Notes under the pieces: model-generated
The model's input: only the letters and a program-made list of their open reading frames with translations
The model's database searches: none
What the model was told of the DNA's origin: nothing
NCBI GenBank assembly: GCA_013399895.1
Contig: VXBA01002403.1
Span: forward strand, 470,092-534,091
DNA: 64,000 bases
Origin: Serilophus lunatus
Lineage: Eukaryota > Chordata > Aves > Passeriformes > Eurylaimidae
Reading direction: 5' to 3'
Translations under genes and position numbers: made by a program
Part shown: positions 10,561-22,232 of the stretch, piece by piece
Position numbering within the stretch: position 1 is the first letter of the stretch
Layout: every line of letters starts with the position of its first letter

Positions 10561-12444
10561 TTCACTTTACTTATAAAAACGAAAAAAAAAAGTTCAGCTT
10601 TTAAAGCCAGGCTGGCATTTAACATTTACTAGTATTAGAAAGACACCTATCTAATCATGTAGCTATTTCCCAGGCATATTTTTTAAGTTTAAAAAATTTA
10701 CTTTGTTGCTAGGCTGGAAAGCAAGTGATTCAAAAGGCTGGCTGCATTTATTTTTTTTGTCACAAAAATGCGTGTAGCAATTGACTCTTAACTCATTGTT
10801 AAGAAACCCTGGGCTGCTGTTTGTTTGCAGTGTTCTTGTTAGGGAGCTGAATTTCCCAAACAGCAGTGTAAGCCATGCCAGGCATAGCAGCAGACAGAAA
10901 AATACATTCAACTAGTGGGATCATGGATTTGTTTGATTCAGGTAATTGAAAGTGTTTCATACTATTATTGCAACTTGAAGGCTTGTTTAAGTGTCTAGCT
11001 GTCAGTCAGTTTGGAAGGTGAAAAGTATTCGATTGTCACTCTGTCAGTCAATAGAGATGAGAACTGTCTGCCTAATGGATTTCTTTACGTAGATGTCTGC
11101 ATGGAGGTAGAAGTAAAATCAATGTGTTGTCATGTGCAAGTACGCTGCATCAAACTGCCAGGTGAAATGCAGCTGTATTTCTGTAACGTCTACATCCTTG
11201 TGTTGTTTGTGGAAGACAGACAGATGCTCTCTGTGTTTACAGGTTACAAACTCTTTGTGGTCACATATGACGGTTTATTTTTGAACATTTTGTAAAGAAT
11301 TTCATCTATTTCCACTTGCTCCAGAGGGTTTTTTGCTGCTTGCTTGATCATATCAGGGATCAATACTCAAAAAACAAGATTTAACTTAGTAGGAAAAAAG
11401 ATAGGTTGTTATTACGTGATACTCAGATGGTTTTCTTTTATACCAGGCTTTCTGCATCTTTTCTGCTTGTCAGTCATGACTTATATTGAGCTAACTATGC
11501 TTCCTGCTCAAGTTTTGGGTGTTAGAGTACCTACATTTATTAGTGTATGTATTGACTTCCTGTAGCAAAAGAAGAAGAGAACATTTCTTGAATAACAGAA
11601 GGTACCACAGGCTTTCAGCACCCTTGATGAAGCAGGCATCAGTCAGTGATCCCCATTGTTTCTCTGTGAGATGCTTGCAACACTTAGTTGCACTGAACAG
11701 GATCTGATAACAAGTGTCATCTGTAAAGTTCTCACGACATCTCAGAATAATAGTACTAATTCTTACAGTTCCCACTAATTCCAGGCTTAATCCTATATAA
11801 AATAGGTGCATTATGACAGTAGCCAAAGATCTTATTAAAAATTATTTTCCTGTTAACTGATACAACAACATATATAAAGACATGATTCTTAGCCCCATTG
11901 AAGGCAGCAGGCTAAAATGAGAGATAACCGACTTCAGAAAATGATGATATAATCATCTATTTCCTATTGGAGTATTTGTACATGTGGATATTTTTGATAA
12001 TTAAAATATGTAGCTCTTAGCTGCTGCTGTAAGGGAAAAAGAAAAAGGCGTAAGAACTAATTCCCAATGAAGGAACTTGACTCTGGGTAATGAAATCCTT
12101 AAGCAGCAGAGGCTGGTGGTAAAACAGAAGATAGAACTTCAAAAGAAAGATCAAGATTTTGGTTTTGGCTATAATAATTGCAAGATGAAAAAAAAATGCT
12201 GGGTGAAGATGGCCCCTGAGAGGTAGAGGCAGGGCTATGAATTATTAGCAACATTTTTTAAAATTCCTTTTTTAACTTGAATGAGTACTTCCAATTTTTG
12301 CAGTAGATGATGTAGGAACTCCACTGGTGACAGTCTTGTTTGTTCCTAGATTGCTGTCTCCTGTGTTGGAGTGATGGGGGAAAAGAATGTGTGATATTTG
12401 TAACTTGGGACCATGGTCTGTATGTGGAAATAAGCAGGAATAAG
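10561..12444. other. Non-coding DNA, nothing recognised
   Basis: Open frames of 94-111 codons on both strands (11011-11295 +, 11491-11826 −) overlap in antisense and show no domain. No repeat family is recognised. Confidence 0.6.
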
Positions 12445-12447
12445 CAC

Positions 12448-12512
12448 AAATTCATAGACTCAAAGCTGAAGGAAATACTATGATGATCTAACCTGCTAGC
12501 CATCCTAGAAGT
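12448..12512 (-). mobile_element. Diverged CR1/L3-type LINE 3' end
   Basis: Read on the − strand, the fragment runs through GTTAGATCATCATAG and then ends in AGTCTATGAAT. This follows the order of the 3' tail of the old CR1/L3-type elements shared by birds, crocodilians and turtles (roughly: tagatgatcacaatgg, then cttc, then atctatgaat). Only about 60 bases are left, with no target-site duplication that I can see. The short length limits certainty. Confidence 0.6.
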
Positions 12513-15500
12513 GGTTGTGTAATTTCACCCAAAGGGTATTGGTTTGGGTGCTTTCTGATTTGTATACTTTACTGCCTGTGTGCTACTTAATACTCTGCTT
12601 CTGTCTGTTCTTACAGAGGTTTTGGGTTTGGCTTTGCTTTACAGAGGAAACAGAAGATACTGTAGGATACAAAACAGGCATCATCATTAGGGTTTTAACT
12701 TAACCATGATTGTCTACCACTTTTGAGCTAATGGTTCAGTTAGAAAAGTGGGCCAGCAGCAGGAGGAGGTGATCTTCCGCGTGCAAGTCTCTAAACAAAG
12801 GCATTTTACTCTGGCCATAGTTAATATATCAGAATACTTAGATATGTTCTGTCAGAATCTATTATTATATGAGTAAAAAAATTATTTACTTGAACTGGAG
12901 ATGCCTCTAATATGCTCAATTAGCTTGTTGGTAAGGGATCTAATGAAAAAATAATAGTGGTGGAGTGTATAGAATCATTGAGTTCATGAGTAGAAGTGGC
13001 TGTGAGATGCTGAATGCGCAACAAAAAGTGTCTCTTTTGTCTGTTTCCCGTGATGGTGTGCTCTTTGTGCTGTACCGTGAAGTCAGGGAAAAATATGGGA
13101 AATGGTGATTCTTAGAAAGCCTTAGGTAGATTTGAATGGATTTCTGAGAGATCTGGAAAGCTACCACAAATGAAGTCCTAAGCTCCTTGCCTCAGCAGAT
13201 GTGAATGTGTGATTTCTTATTCAGATACACCTGAGATTTAGATTAGCAGCAAGAAAATACAAAAGTAGTGCAATATCAGTACTGAAACTAGTTGAGCATC
13301 AATTACAGAGCTAGTGTTTACAGCTTCAGTCTATTTTTATGACAATACTGGGTATTTCAAAGAATTAAATGCTTTGGTCTCTGTTCTTCTCAAATACATT
13401 TGTATTTCTTGTACAGCTTCCTGAATTTCTCTCTTAAATGCTTTTTGTTCACTAATCATGAAAATGTTGCATGTGACAGAAAATGATGGTTTTAAGAGGA
13501 TTCTGATTTTTGTTATAACCTGTAACCCTGTAATCTCTTAAACCTCAGAACATAAAATGTAACTTTTTAATTTCATGGATTTCTTTGGACTTATTTTGGA
13601 CTTTCCCATGTTTCCCCTTTTGCCCTGCTCTGCCCCTCCCCTCCCCCCCCCCTCACTCCCATATTAGCACAGTGGTTGTTCTACTTAGTTCACTTTTAAA
13701 TGTCTTGGTTTTTCTTCCCTGTCATCTCCCCAGACTTGAAGCTCAGTGTAGCATTTGAAAGATGTTACCATGAGTCATTTTATAATAAGTAGCCAATAAG
13801 AATATTTATTTCTGAAAGTCATTTAAAGTTGTATGAGAGATGTGAATTTATACAAGCCTGATTGCACAGGAAAGCTGACAGTAGTCAGTAGGAGCAATAG
13901 TGTGATGTCAAATATGTGATCAAACATGAGTATCTGTGTTGAGTTCCCAGCAGCAAGAGAAGGATCCATTTTGTGTGTTTCCTGTGTAGAGAAGTGTTTT
14001 TGTGTTCTCTAATAGTGCTTCATTTCTGATATTAAAAGATAATGTATCTGTTCTTAGCGTTGCTCAGACAGTTTAATTACCACCTAAGTTCAGATATTAT
14101 TCCTTGTCAGATCTTTAAAACCACAGTCTTCCAGACGCTGAGATATCTGCCTGTTACGGGTTGCTGATAGCCTAGTCTGAGAAATGTTTGTGCTTTGTAG
14201 GAATAGAAACTGTGCTCATTACAGGCAGCTGAAGATATTTAGCCAGAAATTAGGATAGGGAGGTGCACGTAAAATGTGGGCAGAAGGAATATAAGCCTTT
14301 CAGTGACTCACCACTGCTCTCACTTGGAAGGACTGGTGGCTCGCCTCCAGGTCCATTCAGGGTTTTGGTTTTTTAGTCATGTATCTTGCATTAGATGATG
14401 CTTTTGTGTCTTGATCATACTGCTGCATCTCTTTGTCTATTGTCTTCTCCCCACCCAGGTGCCCAATATATAGTTTCCAGCAGAAGTAGCAAAGAAAAGA
14501 TTATTTGTGGCTGTTATCTTTAATTTCATGCTTAAAGTATTTCAATTAGGCACTAACAGCATAATGTGAAGTCAGCGGAGAGCTGTGGATCCCTTCCAAA
14601 GATAGGACAGAGCAAGAGCCTGTCTTGGTCACGGACAGCAAGTGGATCAGAGAAGGCAGTTCTTGCCATTGACTGTGGGAATCCCAGACAAATCAGCTTT
14701 CCAACTGAGACAGCTATTATATGCTGAAAGGCAGGATGCCATGGCCTTCACCCTTCCCCTCTCCCTGCAGTGACTGATTACGGATGTGTAACTATGCTGT
14801 TGTTTCCCTCCCCAGGGAACCTGAGACCATGGGCTGTCCTCTCTTGCCTTCCCTTTCTCCTTGTCAATCAAATGCAGAATTTTCAAGCAGTATTGATTGG
14901 AGGCTTGGACATTTTTCTTCAGTCAATCTTTAGCTACTAGGCTTGATAGCTCATCTTCGGCCTATTAAAAAAGGCCTCCCTCTGCTGACTGTCACCTGTT
15001 GTAGGGCCATAGTCTGGATTTGTTTCTATGTAGAGAAAGTAAAATATTCCATAGGAGATGCTGGAAAAATCTTGTGGGTAGAAATTGGCTTTTTCACTTT
15101 CCTCTTGTTTCCTCTGTTGAAATAATTCCAAAGAAAATACATTGGTCATGCAACTCTCTTTCCATCGCTCTTGTTGAGATTGATTTGGCATTAAAATCTA
15201 TTTTGTGTAGCTCACTGATGTTTCTTGTCTCAGTATGAACAAAGAGTTCTTGGAGGCATAACATCTTTAAATCTTTGCACTTCTTCTTAAGGCCATATCA
15301 TGCTCTAAAAGAAATTCATGATTCAGATTCGTTTCAGTTCCTATTAAGGGCAAAAATACCTTGTTATTCTGTTATTGAGGTAAATCAAAAGTCAAAGACA
15401 GTCAAAGATGGTTAAGATCTGTAAGAAATCTTAGCAAACTCTCCTGAACATTAACAGCAATGCATTTTGTCAGATGGATATTCACTTTGAAAGATGCTCC

Positions 15501-15960
15501 TTGCAGGAACAGCTTGTTGGTGATTTTTTTCTTGAAGTATTCACAAATAAGCTCTGGCAGATTTGCAACCCCAATCAGTAAATTGGTAGAAGCAAACTTA
15601 TGCTGGCTCCTGGACTGCTGTTGTTTGCCATCCATCGTATTATCACCACTTACTTCACTTTACATGGGTATATATAACATAACAGTCCTTCTGTCAAGTT
15701 CAGTATATAGAGTGTAGATTCTTTCATGGGGATGCAGCAATTACTTGCAACTGATAGATTCTTATTCTCATAAAAATTGCCACTGTGTGTTCCTTCCTCT
15801 GTAGCAGTGTGGAGGTGACCATTCTAGATTATCATGCTTATTAGATTTCTCTGTTTCACTGTTGATGTAGCAAATAGATTTGCTGCACTCTCAGTAAGTC
15901 TGTGAATGGCAGCAACTTTGTGGAACAGTCAGTGTGCTGAAGGGCAGGGCTACTGTTGAG
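12513..15960. other. Non-coding DNA, nothing recognised
   Basis: Contains a C-rich tract (13626-13660) with a run of ten C at 13643-13652. The − frames at 14647-14886 and 14937-15191 and the overlapping + frames have no recognised motif. Confidence 0.6.
13626..13660 (+). repeat. C-rich low-complexity tract
   Basis: CCCCTCCCCT-type sequence including ten consecutive C at 13643-13652. Confidence 0.85.
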
Positions 15961-15969
15961 TGGGACCTA

Positions 15970-16430
15970 CTTAAAGTGGACAAGTGGACAGGAGCCTCAT
16001 GAATTTCAAAGAAAGGCAAATGCAAAATCACGTGTTTAGGATGAAATAAACTCACACAGCAGGTCTATATGGACTCTGACTTGCTAGAAATCAGCTTTGC
16101 AGAAAAAGGCCCCATTGGTCTGATTGAGGGCAGGTTGAACATTGTAGTGTGCTCTTCCAACAAAGAGGACTGTTTGCATGCTGGGCTGTGTTGGCAAGAG
16201 CATAGCCATCAGGTTGTGGAAAGTGATTCTTACCCTCTAGGTGGAATACCATATCCAGTACTGGAGTACACAGTGCAACAAAGATTTTAGTAGACCATAG
16301 TGAGTCAGTCAGAGGGTCACCAAGCCAGTCCTAAGCAAGCCTCAGGCTTCCTGAGTGATGTGAGGGGAAAAGCTGAGGAAGTTGGACTCATTCAGCCTGC
16401 AGAAGAGAGGACTGTCTGTGGCTACGCAGT
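15970..16430 (+). pseudogene. Decayed CR1 LINE ORF2 (reverse transcriptase) fragment
   Basis: The nucleotide order follows the part of avian CR1 that encodes the last third of the ORF2 reverse transcriptase and the region after it. Landmarks are GACAGGAGCCTCATGAATTTC followed by GGCAAATGCAAAATC (15989-16030), then CTTTGCAGAAAAAGG (16094-16108), then ACTGGAGTACACAGTGCA (16259-16276), then GGGTCACCAAGCC (16313-16325), and finally GAGGAAGTTGGACTCATTCAGCCTGCAGAAGAGAGGACTG (about 16374-16413). In an intact element these correspond to the stretches encoding the words CKVLHL, AEKDLG, LEYC and the Leu-Phe-Ser-Leu motif. The frame is broken by stops and indels; the longest uninterrupted piece is + 16069-16290. 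Similarity fades by about 16430. It is a dead 5'-truncated copy with no function inferred. Confidence 0.82.
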
Positions 16431-16788
16431 GTGGAGTATGGAGAAGTCAGAGCTGAGCTCTCCTTGAAGGTGCATAAGTGTGCCCTGGAAAGAGGACTGC
16501 AGATGCACTTGCTCAGGGCACTGAAGCTACAGAGATACTTCCTATGTACCTATCTATCCGTTTCCCTTCCCATGTGTCCTAGTTACACCTGCTAGTACCA
16601 AGAATGGTAAGATGGAATTGCATTCACCATCTGTCCTCTAGAAAATGTGAGGACCAGTCCATTCCTGTTTTTACTCTCTGGGGTTCTCCTAATGTTTTAC
16701 TTGCTTGATAGTATTTTTCTTAGAAGATATGTTATCTAGACTTCTTGGCAATACTTAGTAGAAAAAAGATTCTCCTTTCATATGTTTC

Positions 16789-16804
16789 TCCTTCCTTCCT
16801 TCCC
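16789..16804 (+). repeat. (CTTC)n microsatellite
   Basis: Four tandem CTTC/TTCC units. Confidence 0.85.
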
Positions 16805-18771
16805 TGGCTGGGAAAAGTCCAACTTTTTTAACATGTTCAGAATGAGAAATGAATGACTGCTGCCTCTATCCGTATTAATGAAGATTAGAGGAGAAAGGTA
16901 TTCTGGGCAGATTGTGAAGCAGATAAAGAGCCTCATGGACAATTGTTCAAGAAGAGAAAAAATAAGAATTAGTAAGGAATGTTCTATTAAACAAAAGTGT
17001 TGGTTATCTTCTATGCTTCTACCCTTATCAGTTTAAAGGTCTGTAGCTCCTTCTCTAGTAATAGCCTAGCTGTCTTAGACATACAGGTAAGGGGCAGTGC
17101 CTTTTTCTGCAGAACTGAAAGAGCCGGGAAGCAACTTTGTGAAGCAATAGCAGGAATATCCCTTCTTTCGTTGTAAAATCTGGTACTATGTATCAGTTTA
17201 TATTTTTTCTTGAATTGTCAGTTCATGGTTTTAATACTTTGTTACTGGGATCCTGCAGGAATGTGACTGTGTAATATTGTTTTGAGTATATTTTTTCATT
17301 ATTGGTAACATTAGGAATGTCACTGAATGTACTTCTTGAATTGATGAAACTTTCCACTGAGGGCCATTGAAAGATAGTGTCTCACTTTCAGAAAAATTAT
17401 CAATGAATTTAATTTTTAGGGCAAACCTTTGTTCTTCATTTCTTTTGCATATCTTTTGTGTTTCTCTTAGGAGGTCTCTTTGTACATGCTCAAGATGAAG
17501 AGACTTCTTAGTTATCTAGAAGTAACTAAGCTCTTCAATAAGTTGTGACAGTTATTTGTAGAGTATAGTCCCTACTGTAAAGGTGGGCATGTCTAAATTG
17601 AAGCTGTCAAAAGGGATTGTGAATTGCATTTCACAGTGCTGTAAGAACATGTAGACAAGTCTCTCTGAAGACCTCAGTACTGGTATTACATGGAACTGCT
17701 GAGGTGCTTGCTGAGGCTCCCTACACCTACATCATTTATTAAAACATTACTACTTATTTATGTTCTGATGCTAAAGTAAATGCCCATTTTGTTTTGTAGA
17801 TTTTACAGCCTTTTTCTTTGGTACTTAGCTCTTTCGTATCGCTGCCTCATTCTCCAATGACTGGAGTGTTTCTGACTGTCTAAAGCATGGCTGAAAGTAG
17901 TAAAGATTTGGTTTGCTTTGTGTTAACTGCAGCTGTCTGATAGCAGGGCAGTCTTCTGTGGCTCTGCACACTTATACAGGTCCCCTTCTCATTTCCTTGG
18001 AGTCTTCCTAAATGTGATGAGTTTGAGCTGTATATATGTGTGTTGCTGACATGTATAGAACGTAGTAAATATACCATGCTGCTCAACATATTGTTGAGGT
18101 TTTGAATTCTTGCAGAAGTTCAGCAAGCCTCTGTAGTTTCTATACTCAGTTCCTATCTCAAGATGTTTTGGTTCCCGTGTCAAGGTGTTTCATCTACATT
18201 TTCTGAAGCATTTTACCAAATTAGTGAATTTTGCCTTTGTTTTGTGGATGTGGAAACTGTACAGGAAGAAATGATTTGCCAAGTCTCTGTGAAGCTGAGA
18301 ATGGAACCTGAATTTCTTGTTCTTTATTCACTGAATGGTACTATTTTCCTTAAATAGTAATTTTTTTCCCCAAAGTTTTATAAATAATTTGGTTGGCCTA
18401 CTAAATATGCATGCTCTAAAATACTCAAACAGTTCCTTTTCATCTGGCACAGCATGGAACTTAGCAGTTTTATTCTTAATCTACTCACAAAATATGTGAC
18501 TACTGTGTTCAGTTTATACAGGGACCTATTCTTAGTTTGCATTATAGTTTATGAAAAATTATTGGTGCTATTTCTTGAAATTAATCAGTTGTAAGGGGAA
18601 GAAAAGGGACAAATAAGAATGCTCTGAATGTTACTTACACTGTACCAGTTCATTCATGGATTTTTAACTTTTCTACTTTGTCTACAAAACCAAAATCAAG
18701 TACCTTCAGCTATGCAAAAATGCAAAGAAGCTTTTTCTTTTCAAATAATGCCTTCAGTGGCTTATCTGAGT

Positions 18772-18835
18772 TGATTTTTTTTTTGTTTGTTTGATTTTGG
18801 GGGAGGTGAGTTTGTTTGGTTTTTGGGGCTTTTTT
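18772..18835 (+). repeat. T/G-rich low-complexity DNA
   Basis: Repeated TTTG, GGTTT and T-run words without a tandem unit. Confidence 0.8.
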
Positions 18836-20304
18836 TGCAAAATAAGATATTTTGAGAAAATACCATGGTTTGTCACTTGCTGTATCTGACCTGCCGGATT
18901 AGTCTGAGCTCTCAGTATAGTGGAGGGTGAACTCGATAATAAAATTCTTCGTTTGAACACTTCAGTGCAAGTCGTCAGATGTGCCTTTCTGCTTTTTTGG
19001 GGAAAATAAAGGTCTTCAAGGACTGGAGGGAGGTGCAGTGTTTCTCTTTCTGCCAAATTGCAGGTTGTATCTTTTGATACCTTGCTTCTGTGACAGGATT
19101 ACAAAAGGAAACATAAAGAAACTGATCCAATCTGTTCTGAGGCCTTGGAGAGCTCTTGGATATTTATTATCCCCCACACTGAAGGAAAAAATAGAACACC
19201 AAGGGGCTGTTTCTTGTTTTGATCTTAATTTAAATATTGCTGCATTTTGCATTCACCTTTGTACGTATGATCCACAACTATTTACTTAATATTTAATAAT
19301 TGCATAAAGAGGCTGAAATGTTACTTACAGTATGTAGTTCAAATATTTACACAGAAAGTCAGTCTTTTGACCTGTGTTTTATAGGAACTATCAATGTGGT
19401 AGTTTTTTTTAATTTCTTAGACCCTTAGCTCATATTTTACAGATAGGCTTATTAACGCACAGAGATTAGTCTGTATGGATTTGGAATTAAGCATTTTTTA
19501 ATTGCACTTTTTTTTTTTTTCCCCAAGCCTTTTGGCCTGGTGTTTTTAAGAGTGAACTGATGCTTTATGTTATCTGGACTACAGCAAGATTCTGTCTTAT
19601 TTTTTTCCACCCCTCTTCTACTGTTGAGTTTTGCCTTCTGTGACCAGTAGGTACCAGCTGCTCCGTGAAGTGTCAGTCTTGATGTAGCCCTCACAGCCTG
19701 TCTCTTGTGGAGCTGGTAAGGGATGTGGAAAACACAAGGCCACATGATTTAGAGGATTAGAACATCCTCTGAGACAGGGAGAAGCAAGGACAGTTTATGT
19801 TGTGGAAAGAGGAGCAAATATGACAGGGCTGCCTGCAGAGGAGGAAATAGCAAAGAAACAGCGACAGAAAAAGTTTTTTCAATTTAAACAGTCTTCTCAG
19901 TACTGAGGTCAATTATATTTTACCCTTGCATGTTAGACTGTTAATAAATTGGGTTGTTTTTGTGGTTTTTTTGGTAGGTTTATAACACAACATTCACAGA
20001 AACTCCTTAACTTTTTTCCTCCTGTTTTCCTTCCTATTGTACAATGTAGCATTGACACCCCAGCATTGCAGTCTGCTTGATACAGCTTTGGCTGCTATGA
20101 GAAGTTGCTCCCCATTCCCATAGGTTCCTAGATTCTTATGATTGTACATACCACAATCATTAGCCACTTGGAGCTGAAGACTGTGGAAAAACTTCCTTAT
20201 TTTATTTAAAACTGCAACAGAACTGCATGTCAGACTGAATTTTTAACCTATTCTCTTTCAGTATCCAGTGATCAACAGTGTACGTTTCAGAGGAAGATGT
20301 AAGA

Positions 20305-20560
20305 AGCTTGGTTTTAAACTGCAAGAAAGTAGGTTTAGATTTGACATTAGGGAGAAATTCTTTACTCAAAAGGTGATGAAGTCCTGAAACAGGTTGCCCA
20401 GAGAACTCTGAATGTCCCATCCCTGGAAGTGTTCAAGGCCAGATTAGATGGGGCTTTGAGCAACCTACTGTAGTAGAAAGTGTCCCTCTCCATGGCAAGG
20501 GGGTTGGAACTAGATGATACTTAAGGTCCCTTCCAAGCCAAGCCATTCTGTGGTGGTTCT
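20305..20560 (+). mobile_element. CR1 LINE 3' end
   Basis: This is a clear match to the avian CR1 3' untranslated consensus in order: GGTTTAGATTTGACATTAGG (20330-20349), AAATTCTTTACTC, AACAGGTTGCCCAGAGAACTC (about 20388-20408), CCATCCCTGGAAGTGTTCAAG, GATGGGGCTTTGAGCAACCT, then GGGGTTGGAACTAGATGAT and AAGGTCCCTTCC, with a degenerate ATTCTGTGGTGGTTCTG tail at 20546-20562. It is 5'-truncated, as most CR1 copies are. It carries moderate substitution and is non-coding. It sits about 80 bases upstream of an older, same-orientation CR1/L3-like fragment. Confidence 0.93.
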
Positions 20561-20654
20561 GGGCTATGTATTCTTTGGTTGGAGTTTAGGTTAAACTCGG
20601 GAACATGATATTTAATAGATCTTGGAAAATTATTAGAGATGTGGATATTTTTGT

Positions 20655-20870
20655 TGCACCATATAAATATCTAATCCTTTTTCCAGCCTTGCTGAGTCCT
20701 CAGCCTTAATGATATTTTGTAGCAGTTAGTTCCACTGTCTAATTATGAATTGTATGATAGAGTATTGCCTATTTATAATGTTTAAATTTCATTGGAAGTC
20801 CCTCATGTTAAGAGTTGGAGAGAACAGAAGCTTTCCTTACTTTTCTGCCTTAGGGGCCTTGTGACTAATT
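20655..20870 (+). mobile_element. Old CR1/L3-type LINE fragment
   Basis: The stretch GCAGTTAGTTCCACTGTCTAATTATG (20722-20747), then a diverged GTATGATAGAGTATTGCCT, then ATTTCATTGGAAGTCCCTCATGTTAAGAG (20787-20815) keeps the order of the 3' region of ancient CR1/L3-type elements. In the consensus this part reads roughly as: gagttccacaggttaac, tgtgaagaagtacttcc, atttcatttggtgaccc, then a tail with gttatgagaagg. Divergence is much higher than in the neighbouring CR1. The boundaries are approximate. Confidence 0.68.
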
Positions 20871-22176
20871 TGTTCGTTTCAGGGATTTGCCTCTTAGAAG
20901 AGAAACTCAACTCTACAATATGCAACGTAGAGTTTCTGAGAGGTTTTTGCAGGCTAATTACAAAACCATTGTAATGAGCCTTGAGATTCCAATGTCATTG
21001 ATATTTTACATTAGTGAGAATTTGGTTCTAAAGTTTTGGGCAGCAATTAAATTTTGTTTCCACAATAAGATTCAATGCTACAGATTGCTTTGTTCAGGTG
21101 GGATGCTGCACTTGCATAGATTCCTGTGGAAAAAACTAGCAAAAAATCAATGGAGGACTTCTGAATGTGGCCTTGAGAGTGCAGTGGATATGTGGTGTCA
21201 CAGCCTAAGTCAATGCAGTTTGTTTGAGTCTGGGCCTACTCATCTCACTGAAAGCATGGCCATAGAAATGCTAATTAATTTGCCCCAAAATCCTTACTTC
21301 TTCATGTTTTAAAAAAGTACAATCCCAGATTAGACAGACCTAATTTGACTGTAAAGAGTAAGTGTGTTAACACAGTTCTCCTAAACTTTTTATGAGATGT
21401 AGTGGTTGGTTGTATCTTGATATATTCCTTCTACATTATCAGGATTGATTTCAGGATATTTTGTTCCTGTTGACTTTTCTGCTGCTGATAGTGACAAGTT
21501 ACTTAAAGAGACTGTACTTTGAACAAAGAACCTCTAGATTACGGTACTATTTATATACTGACAACTCAGAACCATCTCCCTAGAAGATACACATACATGT
21601 TTCCACAGAGTAGGTCCCTCCATGTGTTCCATGTGACATTCAGACAGTTGGAAGAATACTTGTCCCAAGATGCTGGAGAACAGTGAGTATATCATTGCAA
21701 ATCTCATCATCTCATACATAAGTCAACAAAATGCCAACAAAATTGAGATGGATAATTTATTTATGTCCGCTTCTCAGTGAAGATAAAACTACATAAAACC
21801 ACTCCTTAAACTAGGTCAGTTGAAGGCAAAGATAATTGTAAAGTCAAAGCACATTTAAATTTTCTCCTTCTCTCACATCCCTGCCCAGTGCATGGATGGC
21901 TGTAGAACTTCCTTTAAAGAATGCTTGTACTTCTTGCTGGCTAATTACAAATATCCTTTCATCCTCTTTGGAGATAGACACAGTACTGTTATCCCCTATA
22001 CACCTTTTATGTCTTGACTTGTTATATGACAAGGGTGGATTTCATGTCTGCTGAGTTGCTGTGTCCAAAACCTTATGAGGGAAGATAGCGAATTTATAAA
22101 CTTCTGAGCTGGTAATGTGCCTCTGTGATGGAGTAAGTTAGATTGGTGGCAGTCATATTTTTTTCTGTGAAAAATA

Positions 22177-22232
22177 TATCTTGATAGTAATATATATACT
22201 GTATATAATATAGTAATATGTATAACATATGC
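22177..22232 (+). repeat. AT-rich low-complexity, TATA dinucleotide runs
   Basis: Successive ATATAT and TATATAAT words over about 55 bases. Confidence 0.8.

Larger units (their letters stand above)
16431..20300. other. Non-coding DNA, nothing recognised
   Basis: Includes a CTTC microsatellite (16789-16804), a T/G-rich low-complexity patch (18772-18835) and a 13-T run (19508-19520). Open frames up to 102 codons (18981-19289 +) are overlapped in antisense by others and show no motif. Bases just after 16430 could be further eroded CR1 but are too diverged to call. Confidence 0.55.

Noticed and set aside
12968..12990. CR1-like word ATAGAATCATTGAG
   Set aside because: It is too short and is not followed by CR1 sequence.
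20887..21312. 141-codon + strand open frame beside CR1 fragments
   Set aside because: No reverse-transcriptase or other LINE motif is present, and it starts beyond the recognisable element.
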